This document shows, piece after piece, positions 7,537 through 16,205 of a stretch of 64,000 nt of DNA. Made by a program: the position numbers and the translations under genes. The DNA is from DAOTXR01 sp034435375. GTDB taxonomy: Bacteria; Chloroflexota; Anaerolineae; Aggregatilineales; UBA3940. Numbering within the stretch: position 1 is the stretch's first letter; every line of letters begins with the position of its first letter. The stretch covers positions 124,001 through 188,000 of the forward strand of contig DAOTXR010000043.1 in NCBI GenBank assembly GCA_034435375.1, given 5' to 3'. A model generated the notes under the pieces. The model saw only the letters and a program-made list of their open reading frames with translations, had not been told where the DNA came from and did not search any database.

Positions 7537-7866
7537 CTAGCTTTCCTCCCAGAAACCCCCTCGCGGATGGTCAGACATATTGCCGGCTTTGGGTTTGCTC
7601 GCCAGGTAGTCACGGTGCGCAGCACGCGCCGCGGCCAGGGCAGACGAGATCATCATGCCGACGCCCAACACGATGCTGCTGAGCACTAACCCTAGAAGCA
7701 ACCAGGGCGCTGTGCCGAGCCACTCGTCAAGCTGCCGCCCAACGAAGATGGCAAGCACGACCAGCAGCGGAACGGCGCAGCCAATGCCTCCGACGCTGCC
7801 AGCCGTGACGGCCAGCCCGCGCAGTGACGAACCCTGATTGTAATTGTCCATGCTTGATTCTGACAT
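7537..7866 (-). CDS. AtpZ/AtpI-family ATP synthase accessory membrane protein
   Basis: About 109 residues with two membrane helices (GCAVPLLVVLAIFVGRQLDEWLGT and a second one). The LDEWLGTAPWLLLGL pattern is typical of the AtpZ/AtpI group, which helps assemble the c ring and may carry Mg or Ca. It is first in the atp operon. The start must lie downstream of the promoter at 7892-7920, so I use the ATG at 7866 (a second ATG is at 7851). Neither has a clear ribosome-binding site and the leader is only about 20 nt. A short Asp/Pro-rich tail ends the protein. Confidence 0.82.
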   Translation of the reverse strand: MSESSMDNYNQGSSLRGLAVTAGSVGGIGCAVPLLVVLAIFVGRQLDEWLGTAPWLLLGLVLSSIVLGVGMMISSALAAARAAHRDYLASKPKAGNMSDHPRGGFWEES

Positions 7867-7891
7867 GGTGCTGCACAAAACGCGCTTGCGG

Positions 7892-7920
7892 ATTTTATCA
7901 CATGCACTTAAAGTGGTCAA
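7892..7920 (-). promoter_or_regulatory. Sigma70-type promoter of the atp operon
   Basis: -35 TTGACC (7915-7920), 17-nt spacer, -10 TAAAAT (7892-7897) on the minus strand, near-consensus. Start near 7885, 19-34 nt before the possible start codons of the first gene. Confidence 0.8.
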
Positions 7921-7979
7921 AATTTGTCCGAAAATTCACGATCACGCACAAACGAGTAGCTTACAGCCAGATCAGGAAT

Positions 7980-8010
7980 CACAAGGGGCATCCGCGCGGT
8001 GCCCCTTGTG
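7980..8010 (-). terminator. Hairpin at the end of the nuo operon
   Basis: Perfect 11-bp inverted repeat (7980-7990 with 8000-8010), 9-nt loop, starting 8 nt after the nuoN stop. There is no clear T-tract, so it may be an mRNA-end stabiliser or a poor terminator. It separates nuo from the atp promoter. Confidence 0.5.
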
Positions 8011-8018
8011 CCACACGA

Positions 8019-9518
8019 TCAGGGCAGACTGGCGGTGACGTTCTGCGCTGCACTGATAGCCCAGTTCCACCATGGGGATGCGACGGTGCCCATGAGCAAG
8101 ACACCCACCCCCGTAATCCACAGAGCAGCAGAAAAGCCCGGCGCCACCACGATGGGACGTGCATCCTCGGAGGTATCCACATACATGACCTTGATGACAG
8201 TGAGATAGTAGTACAGGGCCACGATGGCATTCAGGACGCCGAGGATAGCCAGCCAGGTGTAGCCAGCTTCGATGACGGCAGCGAACAGGAAGAACTTGCC
8301 AAAAAATCCGGCCAGCGGCGGCACCCCGCCCAGACTGAGCAACGCCAGAACCATGGCCAGAGCCAGGTAGGGCGAGCGACGACTCAGCCCGGCGAAATCG
8401 ACGATCTCATCGCTGCCGGTGGCGTTGCTGACCACGATGATGACAGTGAAAGTCAGAATATTGGTGAGCACATACATGAACATGTAGAAGGCTACAGCCG
8501 CCGCACCAAGATTGGACTCAGTCAGGGCGACCACGCCCATCAGAGTGTACCCTGCGTGGGCGATCGATGAGTAAGCGATCAGACGCTTGATGTTGCGTTG
8601 CACCAACGCCAACAGGTTGCCAAGCGTGATCGTAATGGCAGACATGGCCGCCAGCAGGCCCGTCCAGTAAGGAATGGACTCCACAGGCCAGACAGCGCCA
8701 AAGACACGCACCAACAGCGCAAAGCTGGCCGCCTTGCTGGCCGTGCTGATGAAGGCTGTGACGGGAGTCGGCGCACCCTGGTACACGTCCGGCGTCCAGA
8801 AGTGGAAAGGCACCGCCGCCACCTTAAACCCAAATCCGACCAGGACCAGCAGCAGAGCAACGATCAGCGCGAACGATCCCTGCGCGCCACTGTTCATCAG
8901 GTCGCCCAGCGGTTCGGCCAGGCCGTAGAGACTGGTCGTGCCGGTGAAGCCAAACAGCAGGCTGAGGCCATACAGAAACACGCCAGAGGTAGTCGCACCG
9001 AACAAATAATACTTGATGCCCGCCTCTGCACTGCGCTCGGTGTCGCGCAAGAAGCCGGCCAGGACATACAAGCTAATGGAAGCCGTCTCAAGCGCAACAA
9101 AGAGCATGATTAGGTCGCTGGCAGCGGCCATCAGGCTCATGCCGAGGGTAGCCACAAGCACAATGGCGTAGTATTCGCCCTGCCGCCCTACCCTGGGCGA
9201 GTCGAGCGAGATCAGGCAGGTGAGCGCTCCCGCGACCAACACCATAGTGCGGAAGATCAGCGATAGCATGTCAAAGCGGATCATGCCGCCCAGCGCCGGG
9301 CCGCCGAAGAATGGATCGGCAACCAGCGCTAGCGTGACTGCCAGGTTGAGCAGCACAATCACCAGCGTGCCAACCCCGGCGACGACCCCCACTACACGGC
9401 GGCCTAGCCGCTTGGAGAACAAGTCAATGGCCAACACGGCCAACAACAGGATCAGCAGGCTGATCTCCGGGAGGATGGGGATAACAATCTGATAGACAGG
9501 AGGAGTTTCAGTAAACAC
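8019..9518 (-). CDS. nuoN: NADH-quinone oxidoreductase subunit N
   Basis: Antiporter-like proton-pumping membrane subunit of complex I, about 14 helices. The core KRLIAYSSIAHAGYTLMG and the KVAAVPFHFWTPDVYQGAPTP block are typical NuoN. The start is taken at GTG 9518, with GGGAGG 8 nt upstream, one base after the nuoM2 stop. Another GTG at 9527 overlaps the nuoM2 stop, but its ribosome-binding site is too close. About 499 residues, normal length. Last gene of the nuo run. Confidence 0.96.
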   Translation of the reverse strand: MFTETPPVYQIVIPILPEISLLILLLAVLAIDLFSKRLGRRVVGVVAGVGTLVIVLLNLAVTLALVADPFFGGPALGGMIRFDMLSLIFRTMVLVAGALTCLISLDSPRVGRQGEYYAIVLVATLGMSLMAAASDLIMLFVALETASISLYVLAGFLRDTERSAEAGIKYYLFGATTSGVFLYGLSLLFGFTGTTSLYGLAEPLGDLMNSGAQGSFALIVALLLVLVGFGFKVAAVPFHFWTPDVYQGAPTPVTAFISTASKAASFALLVRVFGAVWPVESIPYWTGLLAAMSAITITLGNLLALVQRNIKRLIAYSSIAHAGYTLMGVVALTESNLGAAAVAFYMFMYVLTNILTFTVIIVVSNATGSDEIVDFAGLSRRSPYLALAMVLALLSLGGVPPLAGFFGKFFLFAAVIEAGYTWLAILGVLNAIVALYYYLTVIKVMYVDTSEDARPIVVAPGFSAALWITGVGVLLMGTVASPWWNWAISAAQNVTASLP

Positions 9519-9519
9519 G

Positions 9520-11160
9520 TTACGCACCTCCCAGCAGGCGGGCGATTGGCTCCACGCCGTAGGTGACCATCGGCTGCATGACGGATGGGAAGACGCCCAA
9601 CAAGATCAGCCAGAAGACCAGGATGCCCATGGCCAGCTTGTCCAACACCGTAACGTCGTTAACCTGGCCGTGCCACTTCGACTCGTCAAACGCGCCGAAG
9701 AAAACGCGAGCCACGACGCGCAGGACGTAGGCGGCTGTGACAATGATGCCCAGCGCCGCCAGAATGGCGATCACGGCGTAGTAGACAGCAGCCTGGCCGC
9801 CCGGCAGAACGAGAGTCTTGGCTGCCTGCCACATGCCGACAAAGATAGGGAACTCGGCAACGAATCCCGACAGGAAGGGCATCCCCATGCTGACCAGGCC
9901 GCCAATGATGAAGGCCAGGGCAACGGTTGGCATTTTCTGCCAGAAACCACCCAACGATGGGATGTCACGAGTATGAGCACGATCGTAGACCATGCCAACG
10001 CAGGCAAAGAAAAGGGCTGTCATGATGCCGTGGCTGAACATCTGAAGGCCCGCCCCAGTCATGCCGATGACATTCATGGTGGCCCAGCCCATGCTGACCA
10101 AGCCCATGTGTGACACAGACGAGAAACCGATCACATACTTAAAGTCGCGCTGGACCATAGCAATCATCGAGCCGTAGACAACGTTGATCAGCGTTAGGAA
10201 GACAATCCACGGCAGATGGGTACGCGCCCCCTCTGGCAGGAGCATCACAGCGACGCGCAACGCCGAGTAGGCCCCCAGCTTCATCAGCACCCCTGCATGG
10301 ATCATCGAGACAGCGGTGGGCGCAGCAACGTGGCCGTCAGGACTCCAGTTGTGGAAGGGAAAGACACCTGCCAGCACACCAAAGCCGATAAAGATGAAGG
10401 GGAACCAGGTTTTGGCAAAAGTCACGACACCCAGGGCGCCCGGCAGCCCAAACAGCGGCTGATCATAGATGCCAGCGTCGCGGGCCCGCATGAAGTCGAT
10501 CACGTCAAAGGTCATGCCCTCGACGCCCCCCTGGACGGCGACAAAGTACATGGCGATGACGCCGACCAGGGCAACAACCGAACCGGTGAGGATGTAAAGT
10601 GTGAGCTTCATGGAAGCGTACACGCGCGTGACCTTCCAGCCCCAGGTGGCGATCAGGATGTACATGGGGAAGATGGCCAACTCATAGAAGAAGAACAGCT
10701 GGAACAGGTCGAGCGCGACGAAGACGCCATACACGCCCGTCACGAGCAGCATAAAGAAGGCAAAGAACTCGCGCGGACGGTCATCGATCCCCCACGAGAT
10801 CAGGACGCCGGTGAAGGATGCCAGGCCAGTCAGCAGGACCATGGGCGCACTGATGCCATCTACACCCAGATGGTAGCCGATACCGAGCTGCGGCACCCAG
10901 TCCCAACGACCATCCTCAAAGAAGAAGGGGCCAGACTGACCCAGGGTGTAAGCGCGGTTGACGCCGAAGAAGACAAAGAGCGCCAACAGCAAGCTGATAA
11001 AGGTCGCCGCCGCTGCAATGGAACGGACGCCGGTACGCAGCGTGGCGATGCGCTCCTTATCCCGCACGGGGTCCAGCCTGCTCTCGTCTGGTATGAGGAA
11101 CAGGATGATCCCGGCCACCAGCGGCACGAATGTTATGAGGGTCAGGAACGGAAAGTCCAT
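9520..11160 (-). CDS. nuoM: NADH-quinone oxidoreductase subunit M, second copy
   Basis: 546 residues, one of two adjacent NuoM paralogues. Antiporter-type proton channel of the complex I membrane arm. Family motifs are seen: the helix with the essential Glu (FFFYELAIFPMYILIATWG), FPFHNWSPDGHVAAPTAVSMIHAG, KYVIGFSSVSHMG and HGIMTALFF. AAGGG lies 6 nt before the ATG. It sits between the first nuoM and nuoN. The two copies differ a lot: here the N-terminus is followed by a charged segment (about 27-43). Duplicated NuoM is known in some complex I variants, and a fourth antiporter-like subunit could raise the proton stoichiometry. Confidence 0.93.
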   Translation of the reverse strand: MDFPFLTLITFVPLVAGIILFLIPDESRLDPVRDKERIATLRTGVRSIAAAATFISLLLALFVFFGVNRAYTLGQSGPFFFEDGRWDWVPQLGIGYHLGVDGISAPMVLLTGLASFTGVLISWGIDDRPREFFAFFMLLVTGVYGVFVALDLFQLFFFYELAIFPMYILIATWGWKVTRVYASMKLTLYILTGSVVALVGVIAMYFVAVQGGVEGMTFDVIDFMRARDAGIYDQPLFGLPGALGVVTFAKTWFPFIFIGFGVLAGVFPFHNWSPDGHVAAPTAVSMIHAGVLMKLGAYSALRVAVMLLPEGARTHLPWIVFLTLINVVYGSMIAMVQRDFKYVIGFSSVSHMGLVSMGWATMNVIGMTGAGLQMFSHGIMTALFFACVGMVYDRAHTRDIPSLGGFWQKMPTVALAFIIGGLVSMGMPFLSGFVAEFPIFVGMWQAAKTLVLPGGQAAVYYAVIAILAALGIIVTAAYVLRVVARVFFGAFDESKWHGQVNDVTVLDKLAMGILVFWLILLGVFPSVMQPMVTYGVEPIARLLGGA

Positions 11161-11242
11161 AGTCAGCCCTTAGCGATCAGCTTCCAGCCTTCAACAACCC
11201 ATCTGTACGCGATCCAAACGCACCGACGGTCGAAGGCCAATG

Positions 11243-12838
11243 TCAGAACAACAAGTGCGATACCGTATCGTTGATCACCCCTACGATCCAGGCCGGGAAG
11301 ACGCCGATCACGAGCATCAGCACAAGCAGGGGAGCCATGGCGATAACCTCGCGAGCGTTGATCTCAAGCGGTCTGCCGTGGGCCATCTCAACCGCATCCT
11401 GGTTCAGGGGGCCATGCAGCACATGGCGGACGGCCTTCAGGATGTAAGCGCCTGTGAACAGCAGACCCAGCATACTGATGGCCGTCGTCAGCGTGAAGAG
11501 TGGATCGACAGGCCACACGCCCCGCACGACCATAAACTCGCTGACAAAGCCATTCAGACCCGGCAGGCCAAGCGAGGCCATGGCCGAGAAGATCATGATG
11601 CCGCCGTACACCGGCGCAACCACCCACAGCCCGCCCATCTTGGTCAGGTCGCGGGTGTGGATGCGGTCATAGACCATGCCCACCAGAGCAAACATGGCCG
11701 CCGCGCTGAGGCCGTGATTGAACATCTGAAGCACCGCTCCATTGACGGCAATGGTGGCATTCAACTGGTTGTGACCTTCTGGATCGTACCGGCCACCCAG
11801 GCCAACCCAGCCCGCCGCGGCGACAGCCAGCACTACCCAGCCCATGTGGTTCACCGAGCTGTAAGCCACCAACCGCTTGAAATCGGTCTGGCCGAACGAA
11901 GCGTAAGCCCCCAGGACAATCGCCAGCGTGGCGAGCACGGCCAGCACCGGCGCAAAGTTGTGAGCCTGAACTGGAAAGAGGGGCAAAACCAGCCGCAGGA
12001 ATCCATAGGCGCCCAGCTTGAGCAGCACACCAGCCAGGATCATCGACCCGGCAGTGGGGGCCTCCGTGTGGGCATCGGGAAGCCAGGTGTGGAACGGCCA
12101 CACCGGAACTTTGATGGCAAAGGCAATCGTGAACAGCCAAAAAGCAATGTTCTTGATTACCGTAAGGTTGACACCTAACAGCTTGCCGCCGGGGAAGAAC
12201 TCCGGCGAGTTGCTGATCCAGTGAACCATGATAGTGGGCAGGTCGAAGGTGCGCATGGTCAGGCCGATCAGCTGGATGCTAAGCAGCAAGCCCAGCGACC
12301 CGGCCATGGTGTAGAGAAAAAACTTCATGCTGGCATATTCGCGGTTGCCGCTGCCCCACAAGTTGATCAGGAAGTACATGGGCACCAGACCGAATTCCCA
12401 GAACACAAAGAACATCATCAGGTCGAGCGTGACAAACACACCCATCATGCCCATTTCGAGCATCAAGAACAAAGCCATGTACAGCCGGACGCGATCTTCG
12501 ATGCTCCACGAGATAAGAACCGCCAGCGGAGTGAGCAGCGCTGTCAGCAGGACCATTGTCATGCTGATGCCGTCCACCCCCAGGTGATAGCTGGCATTCA
12601 GCAGCGGAAACCACACGATCTTCTGATCGAAGCAGGCGCGTTCGACGATGTTGTAGCACGGAGCCTGCTGAAACCAGATCCACATCAGCACGGCCAAGAT
12701 AAGCGGGACCAGACTAAAGAGCAGCGCCACCCAACGGATCAGGTTCTTGGCGCGCGCGGGCAACAGCATGATCACCGCTGAACCGAGCAGAGGAGTGAAG
12801 GTCACAAGGGTTAAGGCGTTTGCCTGAATGAAGTCCAT
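11243..12838 (-). CDS. nuoM: NADH-quinone oxidoreductase subunit M, first copy
   Basis: 531 residues. Motifs: FFVFWEFGLVPMYFLINLWG with the conserved Glu, KVPVWPFHTWLPDAHTEAPT, KRLVAYSSVNHMGWV and FNHGLSAAAMFALVGMVYDR. This is the more canonical of the two NuoM proteins (HTWLPDAHTEAP is the standard signature). AGGTAAG lies about 6 nt before the ATG. It is separated from nuoL by 137 nt that include a small tandem repeat. Confidence 0.96.
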   Translation of the reverse strand: MDFIQANALTLVTFTPLLGSAVIMLLPARAKNLIRWVALLFSLVPLILAVLMWIWFQQAPCYNIVERACFDQKIVWFPLLNASYHLGVDGISMTMVLLTALLTPLAVLISWSIEDRVRLYMALFLMLEMGMMGVFVTLDLMMFFVFWEFGLVPMYFLINLWGSGNREYASMKFFLYTMAGSLGLLLSIQLIGLTMRTFDLPTIMVHWISNSPEFFPGGKLLGVNLTVIKNIAFWLFTIAFAIKVPVWPFHTWLPDAHTEAPTAGSMILAGVLLKLGAYGFLRLVLPLFPVQAHNFAPVLAVLATLAIVLGAYASFGQTDFKRLVAYSSVNHMGWVVLAVAAAGWVGLGGRYDPEGHNQLNATIAVNGAVLQMFNHGLSAAAMFALVGMVYDRIHTRDLTKMGGLWVVAPVYGGIMIFSAMASLGLPGLNGFVSEFMVVRGVWPVDPLFTLTTAISMLGLLFTGAYILKAVRHVLHGPLNQDAVEMAHGRPLEINAREVIAMAPLLVLMLVIGVFPAWIVGVINDTVSHLLF

Positions 12839-12851
12839 AGAGACTTACCTC

Positions 12852-12872
12852 GGCGTATGGCGTATGGCGTAT
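12852..12872. repeat. Three tandem copies of a 7-bp unit (GGCGTAT)
   Basis: Direct repeats in the nuoL-nuoM gap, just upstream of the nuoM ribosome-binding site. They are followed by the related words GGCCAAC and AGCCTATGGCT. No function is evident. Confidence 0.7.
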
Positions 12873-12975
12873 GGCCAACAGCCTATGGCTTACTAGCAAT
12901 AACCTGCGGCCTGGGTCTGGCTTCTCTGGTTCGAGTTGAAGCCTCCCCCAGCAACAGATCGACAGATGCTAGGCG

Positions 12976-15252
12976 CTACCGCAAAAACAGCGTCCACACA
13001 AACACACCCGCGAGCAGCAGCATCCCAGCGACGGCAACGGTGAGGTACTGCTGCACGCGACCCGACTGGACATACTTGAACGAGTCGCTAATGTTGCCAA
13101 TTCCCTCAACCAGCTCATCGGCAGAGCCATTGACGATATAAGTGTCGAAGTCTTTGTTGCGGAAGGCCAGCCATTCCACCGCACGGGCAACGAAGTGCAG
13201 GATGCCATCGATGATGCCCTTGTCGATCAGCAAGTAGACGACCCTCTCGGCCACCCACTGCGATGGGCGAACAAAAATCAGATCGTAAAGCTCATCGAAA
13301 AAGTACTTGCGCTCCAGCAAGGTATAGACAGGGCCAAGCAGCCTCTTGAGCGGATCCTCCTGACCAGCGGCCAGCGGCCTGACGACATACACCAGCCACC
13401 CCAACAGCAGCCCGCTCAGCGCAATGCCGACCGAGAGCAGCACGGGGGTCCAGTCAAAGGCCAACGTCTCAGGCTCTTCAAGCAGCGTCGCGCCAACAAA
13501 TCGGTGGAACGGGTTGCCGCCGAGAAGCTGTCCCAGCACCGGGAACTCCTCGTGAACCCCCACATAACCTGCAACGATGGCAAACCCGGCCAGGACGATC
13601 AGCGGCAGGTTCATGCGCCAATCGCGTTGTGTAGCCTCATCCGAGGCAGCGGTGCGCGGCGCACCGGCAAAGGTCAGGCCGATCTGCCGCATGGTATAGA
13701 AAGCCGTCAGGAAGGCCGCTGCCGCCAGCACCCAGAATACAACAGGCTGGTGCGCCCAGGCGTCGGCCAGGATTTCATCTTTGGACCAGAACCCGGCCGT
13801 CACAAAGGGGAATCCAGCCAGCGCCAGCCCTCCGATCAGAAAAGTCCAGGCGGTGACAGGAATACGTCTCCACAGACCACCCATGTTGAACATGTCTTGT
13901 GCATCGAAATCTATGGGGAAGTGGTGCCCCAAGTGATGCGCATGCTCCTCACCATGCTCAATCGCGTGGATGACCGAGCCGGACCCCATGAACAGCAGCG
14001 CCTTGAAAATGGCGTGGGTCATCAGGTGGAAGGCGGCGGCAACATAAGCGCCGATGCCCACCGCGGCGACCATGTAGCCTAACTGACTGATGGTTGAGTA
14101 GGCCAGGACCTTCTTGATGTCGCGCTGTGCAACAGCAATCGTAGCAGCAAACAGAGCCGTCAGTGCGCCAATGGTTGCCATGACCTGCATCGGCAGCGTC
14201 AGACCATGACCCTCCCAGCCGACCGCCATGAGCGGGAACATGCGGATGATCATATACACGCCCGCCGAGACCATCGTCGCCGCATGGATCATGGCGCTAA
14301 CAGGAGTGGGGCCTTCCATGGCATCGGGAAGCCAGGTATGCAGCGGAAACTGCGCACTTTTGCCTACTGTTCCGGCAAAGAGGAGGACACCTATCGCCCC
14401 AGACACCGTCACACCGCTCAGCCAGGCAACGTTCGGGAAGGCAGGCGTGTTGAGAGCGTGCAGCACTTCCTCGTTGTAGAGGATGTCTCGGAAGCTGAGG
14501 GTGCCGGTGAAGCTATACAGCCAGGCGATGCCAAGCAGCATCAGCACATCGGCCACACGTGTGGTCATGAAAGCCTTGATCCCGGCCAGCAGTGGCGTGA
14601 TACGCTTGGGTTGGTTCGGGTAGACACGGTTGTGCCAGAAGCCGATCAGCGCATAGGAACAGAAGCCCATGATCTCCCAGCCGATGAACAGCAGCAGCAG
14701 GTTATCGGCCACGCACAGCAGAAGCATCCCGCCTGCAAACAGGGAGATGAAGGCCATAAAACGGGCTTTCCAGGCCGACGCATCGAAGCGGGTGAGCTTA
14801 CGACCGGCTGAATCAACTACGATCTCTGTACCGTGCCCCCCCTCAGCGTGGACCTCGCCATGCTCACCACTTCCTTTGACCTCGGTCCAGTAATGGCCGG
14901 AGGCCATGTAGCCAGTGCTATAGATAAAGATCATGGTGGCGGTAAGCGGCACGAAAAACAGCATCACCGCGCCGAGCGGATCCACCAGGGTGCCCATGCG
15001 AAAACCCGTCTCGGCAGAGAGGCCCAGCGGCAGCCAGACAAAGGATGACTGGATAGGGTGCATCCCCAGTTCTGCGGTTCCAATTGCCCTGATCAGGACG
15101 GCAATCGCAACGCCCCACATGGCAAGAATAGCACCCACCGCCACGACATCACTGACGAGTTTGCTGTGGCGGGTCAGCAGCAGGATCACAAAGAAGGCTG
15201 CCAATGGGAGCAGCGGGATCAGCCAGACGATCAATCCGAAATCTAAGTCCAT
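12976..15252 (-). CDS. nuoL: NADH-quinone oxidoreductase subunit L
   Basis: The largest antiporter-like subunit, carrying the lateral helix HL that runs along the membrane arm. About 758 residues. Signature blocks: FIGWEIMGFCSYALIGFWH, KSAQFPLHTWLPDAMEGPTP and KKVLAYSTISQLGYM, with a long C-terminal part ending in a single helix. An inserted Gly/His/Glu-rich loop (near 131-147, GEHGEVHAEGGHGTE) and a His-rich stretch (EHGEEHAHHLGHH, near 430) are typical of the family. The ATG at 15252 is favoured over 15258 because GAGG lies 6 nt before it. It sits in the usual order after nuoK. Confidence 0.97.
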   Translation of the reverse strand: MDLDFGLIVWLIPLLPLAAFFVILLLTRHSKLVSDVVAVGAILAMWGVAIAVLIRAIGTAELGMHPIQSSFVWLPLGLSAETGFRMGTLVDPLGAVMLFFVPLTATMIFIYSTGYMASGHYWTEVKGSGEHGEVHAEGGHGTEIVVDSAGRKLTRFDASAWKARFMAFISLFAGGMLLLCVADNLLLLFIGWEIMGFCSYALIGFWHNRVYPNQPKRITPLLAGIKAFMTTRVADVLMLLGIAWLYSFTGTLSFRDILYNEEVLHALNTPAFPNVAWLSGVTVSGAIGVLLFAGTVGKSAQFPLHTWLPDAMEGPTPVSAMIHAATMVSAGVYMIIRMFPLMAVGWEGHGLTLPMQVMATIGALTALFAATIAVAQRDIKKVLAYSTISQLGYMVAAVGIGAYVAAAFHLMTHAIFKALLFMGSGSVIHAIEHGEEHAHHLGHHFPIDFDAQDMFNMGGLWRRIPVTAWTFLIGGLALAGFPFVTAGFWSKDEILADAWAHQPVVFWVLAAAAFLTAFYTMRQIGLTFAGAPRTAASDEATQRDWRMNLPLIVLAGFAIVAGYVGVHEEFPVLGQLLGGNPFHRFVGATLLEEPETLAFDWTPVLLSVGIALSGLLLGWLVYVVRPLAAGQEDPLKRLLGPVYTLLERKYFFDELYDLIFVRPSQWVAERVVYLLIDKGIIDGILHFVARAVEWLAFRNKDFDTYIVNGSADELVEGIGNISDSFKYVQSGRVQQYLTVAVAGMLLLAGVFVWTLFLR

Positions 15253-15267
15253 AGACATCCTCGGCTG

Positions 15268-15579
15268 TTACCACTTGAGCATGTTGATGTCTTCGGCGAT
15301 CACCGTGCGGCGTGTGCGGTAGATCGAGATGATCAGCGCCAGCCCAACAGCAGCCTCGGCTGCCGCGACGGCAAAGATGAAAACGGCGAAAGCCTGGCCG
15401 GCGGCAAGCTGAGGCGTAAGATAGCGCCAGAATGCCACCAGGTTCAGATTGACGGCGTTGAGCATCAGCTCGATGCTCATAAGAATGGCAACGGCGTTGC
15501 GCCGGGCCAGCACGCCGTAAAGACCCATCACGAACAGACCAGCAGCCACAAGCAAAAACCAGTGTAGTGGTATCACCAT
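15268..15579 (-). CDS. nuoK: NADH-quinone oxidoreductase subunit K
   Basis: 103 residues, three helices. The two buried glutamates of the proton path are present (MSIELMLNAVNLNLV and AVAAAEAAVGLAL). The start at 15579 (MVIPLHWF) has GGAGA 7-8 nt upstream. A longer frame extends another 90 nt but lacks family support and would overlap nuoJ. Confidence 0.96.
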   Translation of the reverse strand: MVIPLHWFLLVAAGLFVMGLYGVLARRNAVAILMSIELMLNAVNLNLVAFWRYLTPQLAAGQAFAVFIFAVAAAEAAVGLALIISIYRTRRTVIAEDINMLKW

Positions 15580-15643
15580 AGATGTATCTCCGCGGGCAAA
15601 CCACCAGAAATTTCTGCACCCGGCAGCCTGCCGCCCCTTAACT

Positions 15644-16144
15644 CTACTCACGCGCGACGACAATCGCACCGATCAAGGCAGCCAGCAGCAATACCGAGGC
15701 CACCTCGAACGGCACGAAGTAGGCCTGACTGTTGACCAGAGCCGCGCCAAGCTGGCTGATGCTGTCCTCCGGGACCCCCGCTTCGGGCCAGACGCCCGAA
15801 AACTGGCTGAGCAGCACGAAGCCCAACGTCGCCATCACCAGCGCGGCCACAATGGCTGCCAGAGGCCACTGGCGGTTGACGCTCTCGGTGACGCCCATCA
15901 CGCGGCGCGTGACCATAATGGTGATGGTGATCAGCACGGCAATGGCCCCTACATAGACCAGAATCTGGACTGCTGCCAGAAAGGGCGCTTCCAGAATGAC
16001 AAACATCCCTGCGATGCCGAACAACGAGAGCACCAGGTACAGGGCGGCATGGACCAGGTTGCGGCTGATCACCACGCCCAGGCCACCGCCCAGAATAAAA
16101 ATGGCCATGACAGCAAAGGCAATCGTCACAGGTGTCAGGGTCAT
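15644..16144 (-). CDS. nuoJ: NADH-quinone oxidoreductase subunit J
   Basis: 166 residues, five helices. The conserved third helix with its pi-bulge region (QILVYVGAIAVLITITIMVTRR) is visible. The gene follows nuoH; the usual nuoI (ferredoxin-like 4Fe-4S subunit) is absent from the 61-bp gap between them. Confidence 0.94.
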   Translation of the reverse strand: MTLTPVTIAFAVMAIFILGGGLGVVISRNLVHAALYLVLSLFGIAGMFVILEAPFLAAVQILVYVGAIAVLITITIMVTRRVMGVTESVNRQWPLAAIVAALVMATLGFVLLSQFSGVWPEAGVPEDSISQLGAALVNSQAYFVPFEVASVLLLAALIGAIVVARE

Positions 16145-16205
16145 GAGTGTGTCACTCCACTCTTAAAGCCGCCATCAAATCAAGGGTGAATGGCCCGCGC
16201 TTCTC

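Noticed and set aside
10216..11274. A 352-codon plus-strand open frame opposite nuoM2
   Set aside because: Very His/Gln/Asp-rich and unlike any protein; it is the antisense shadow of hydrophobic NuoM codons.
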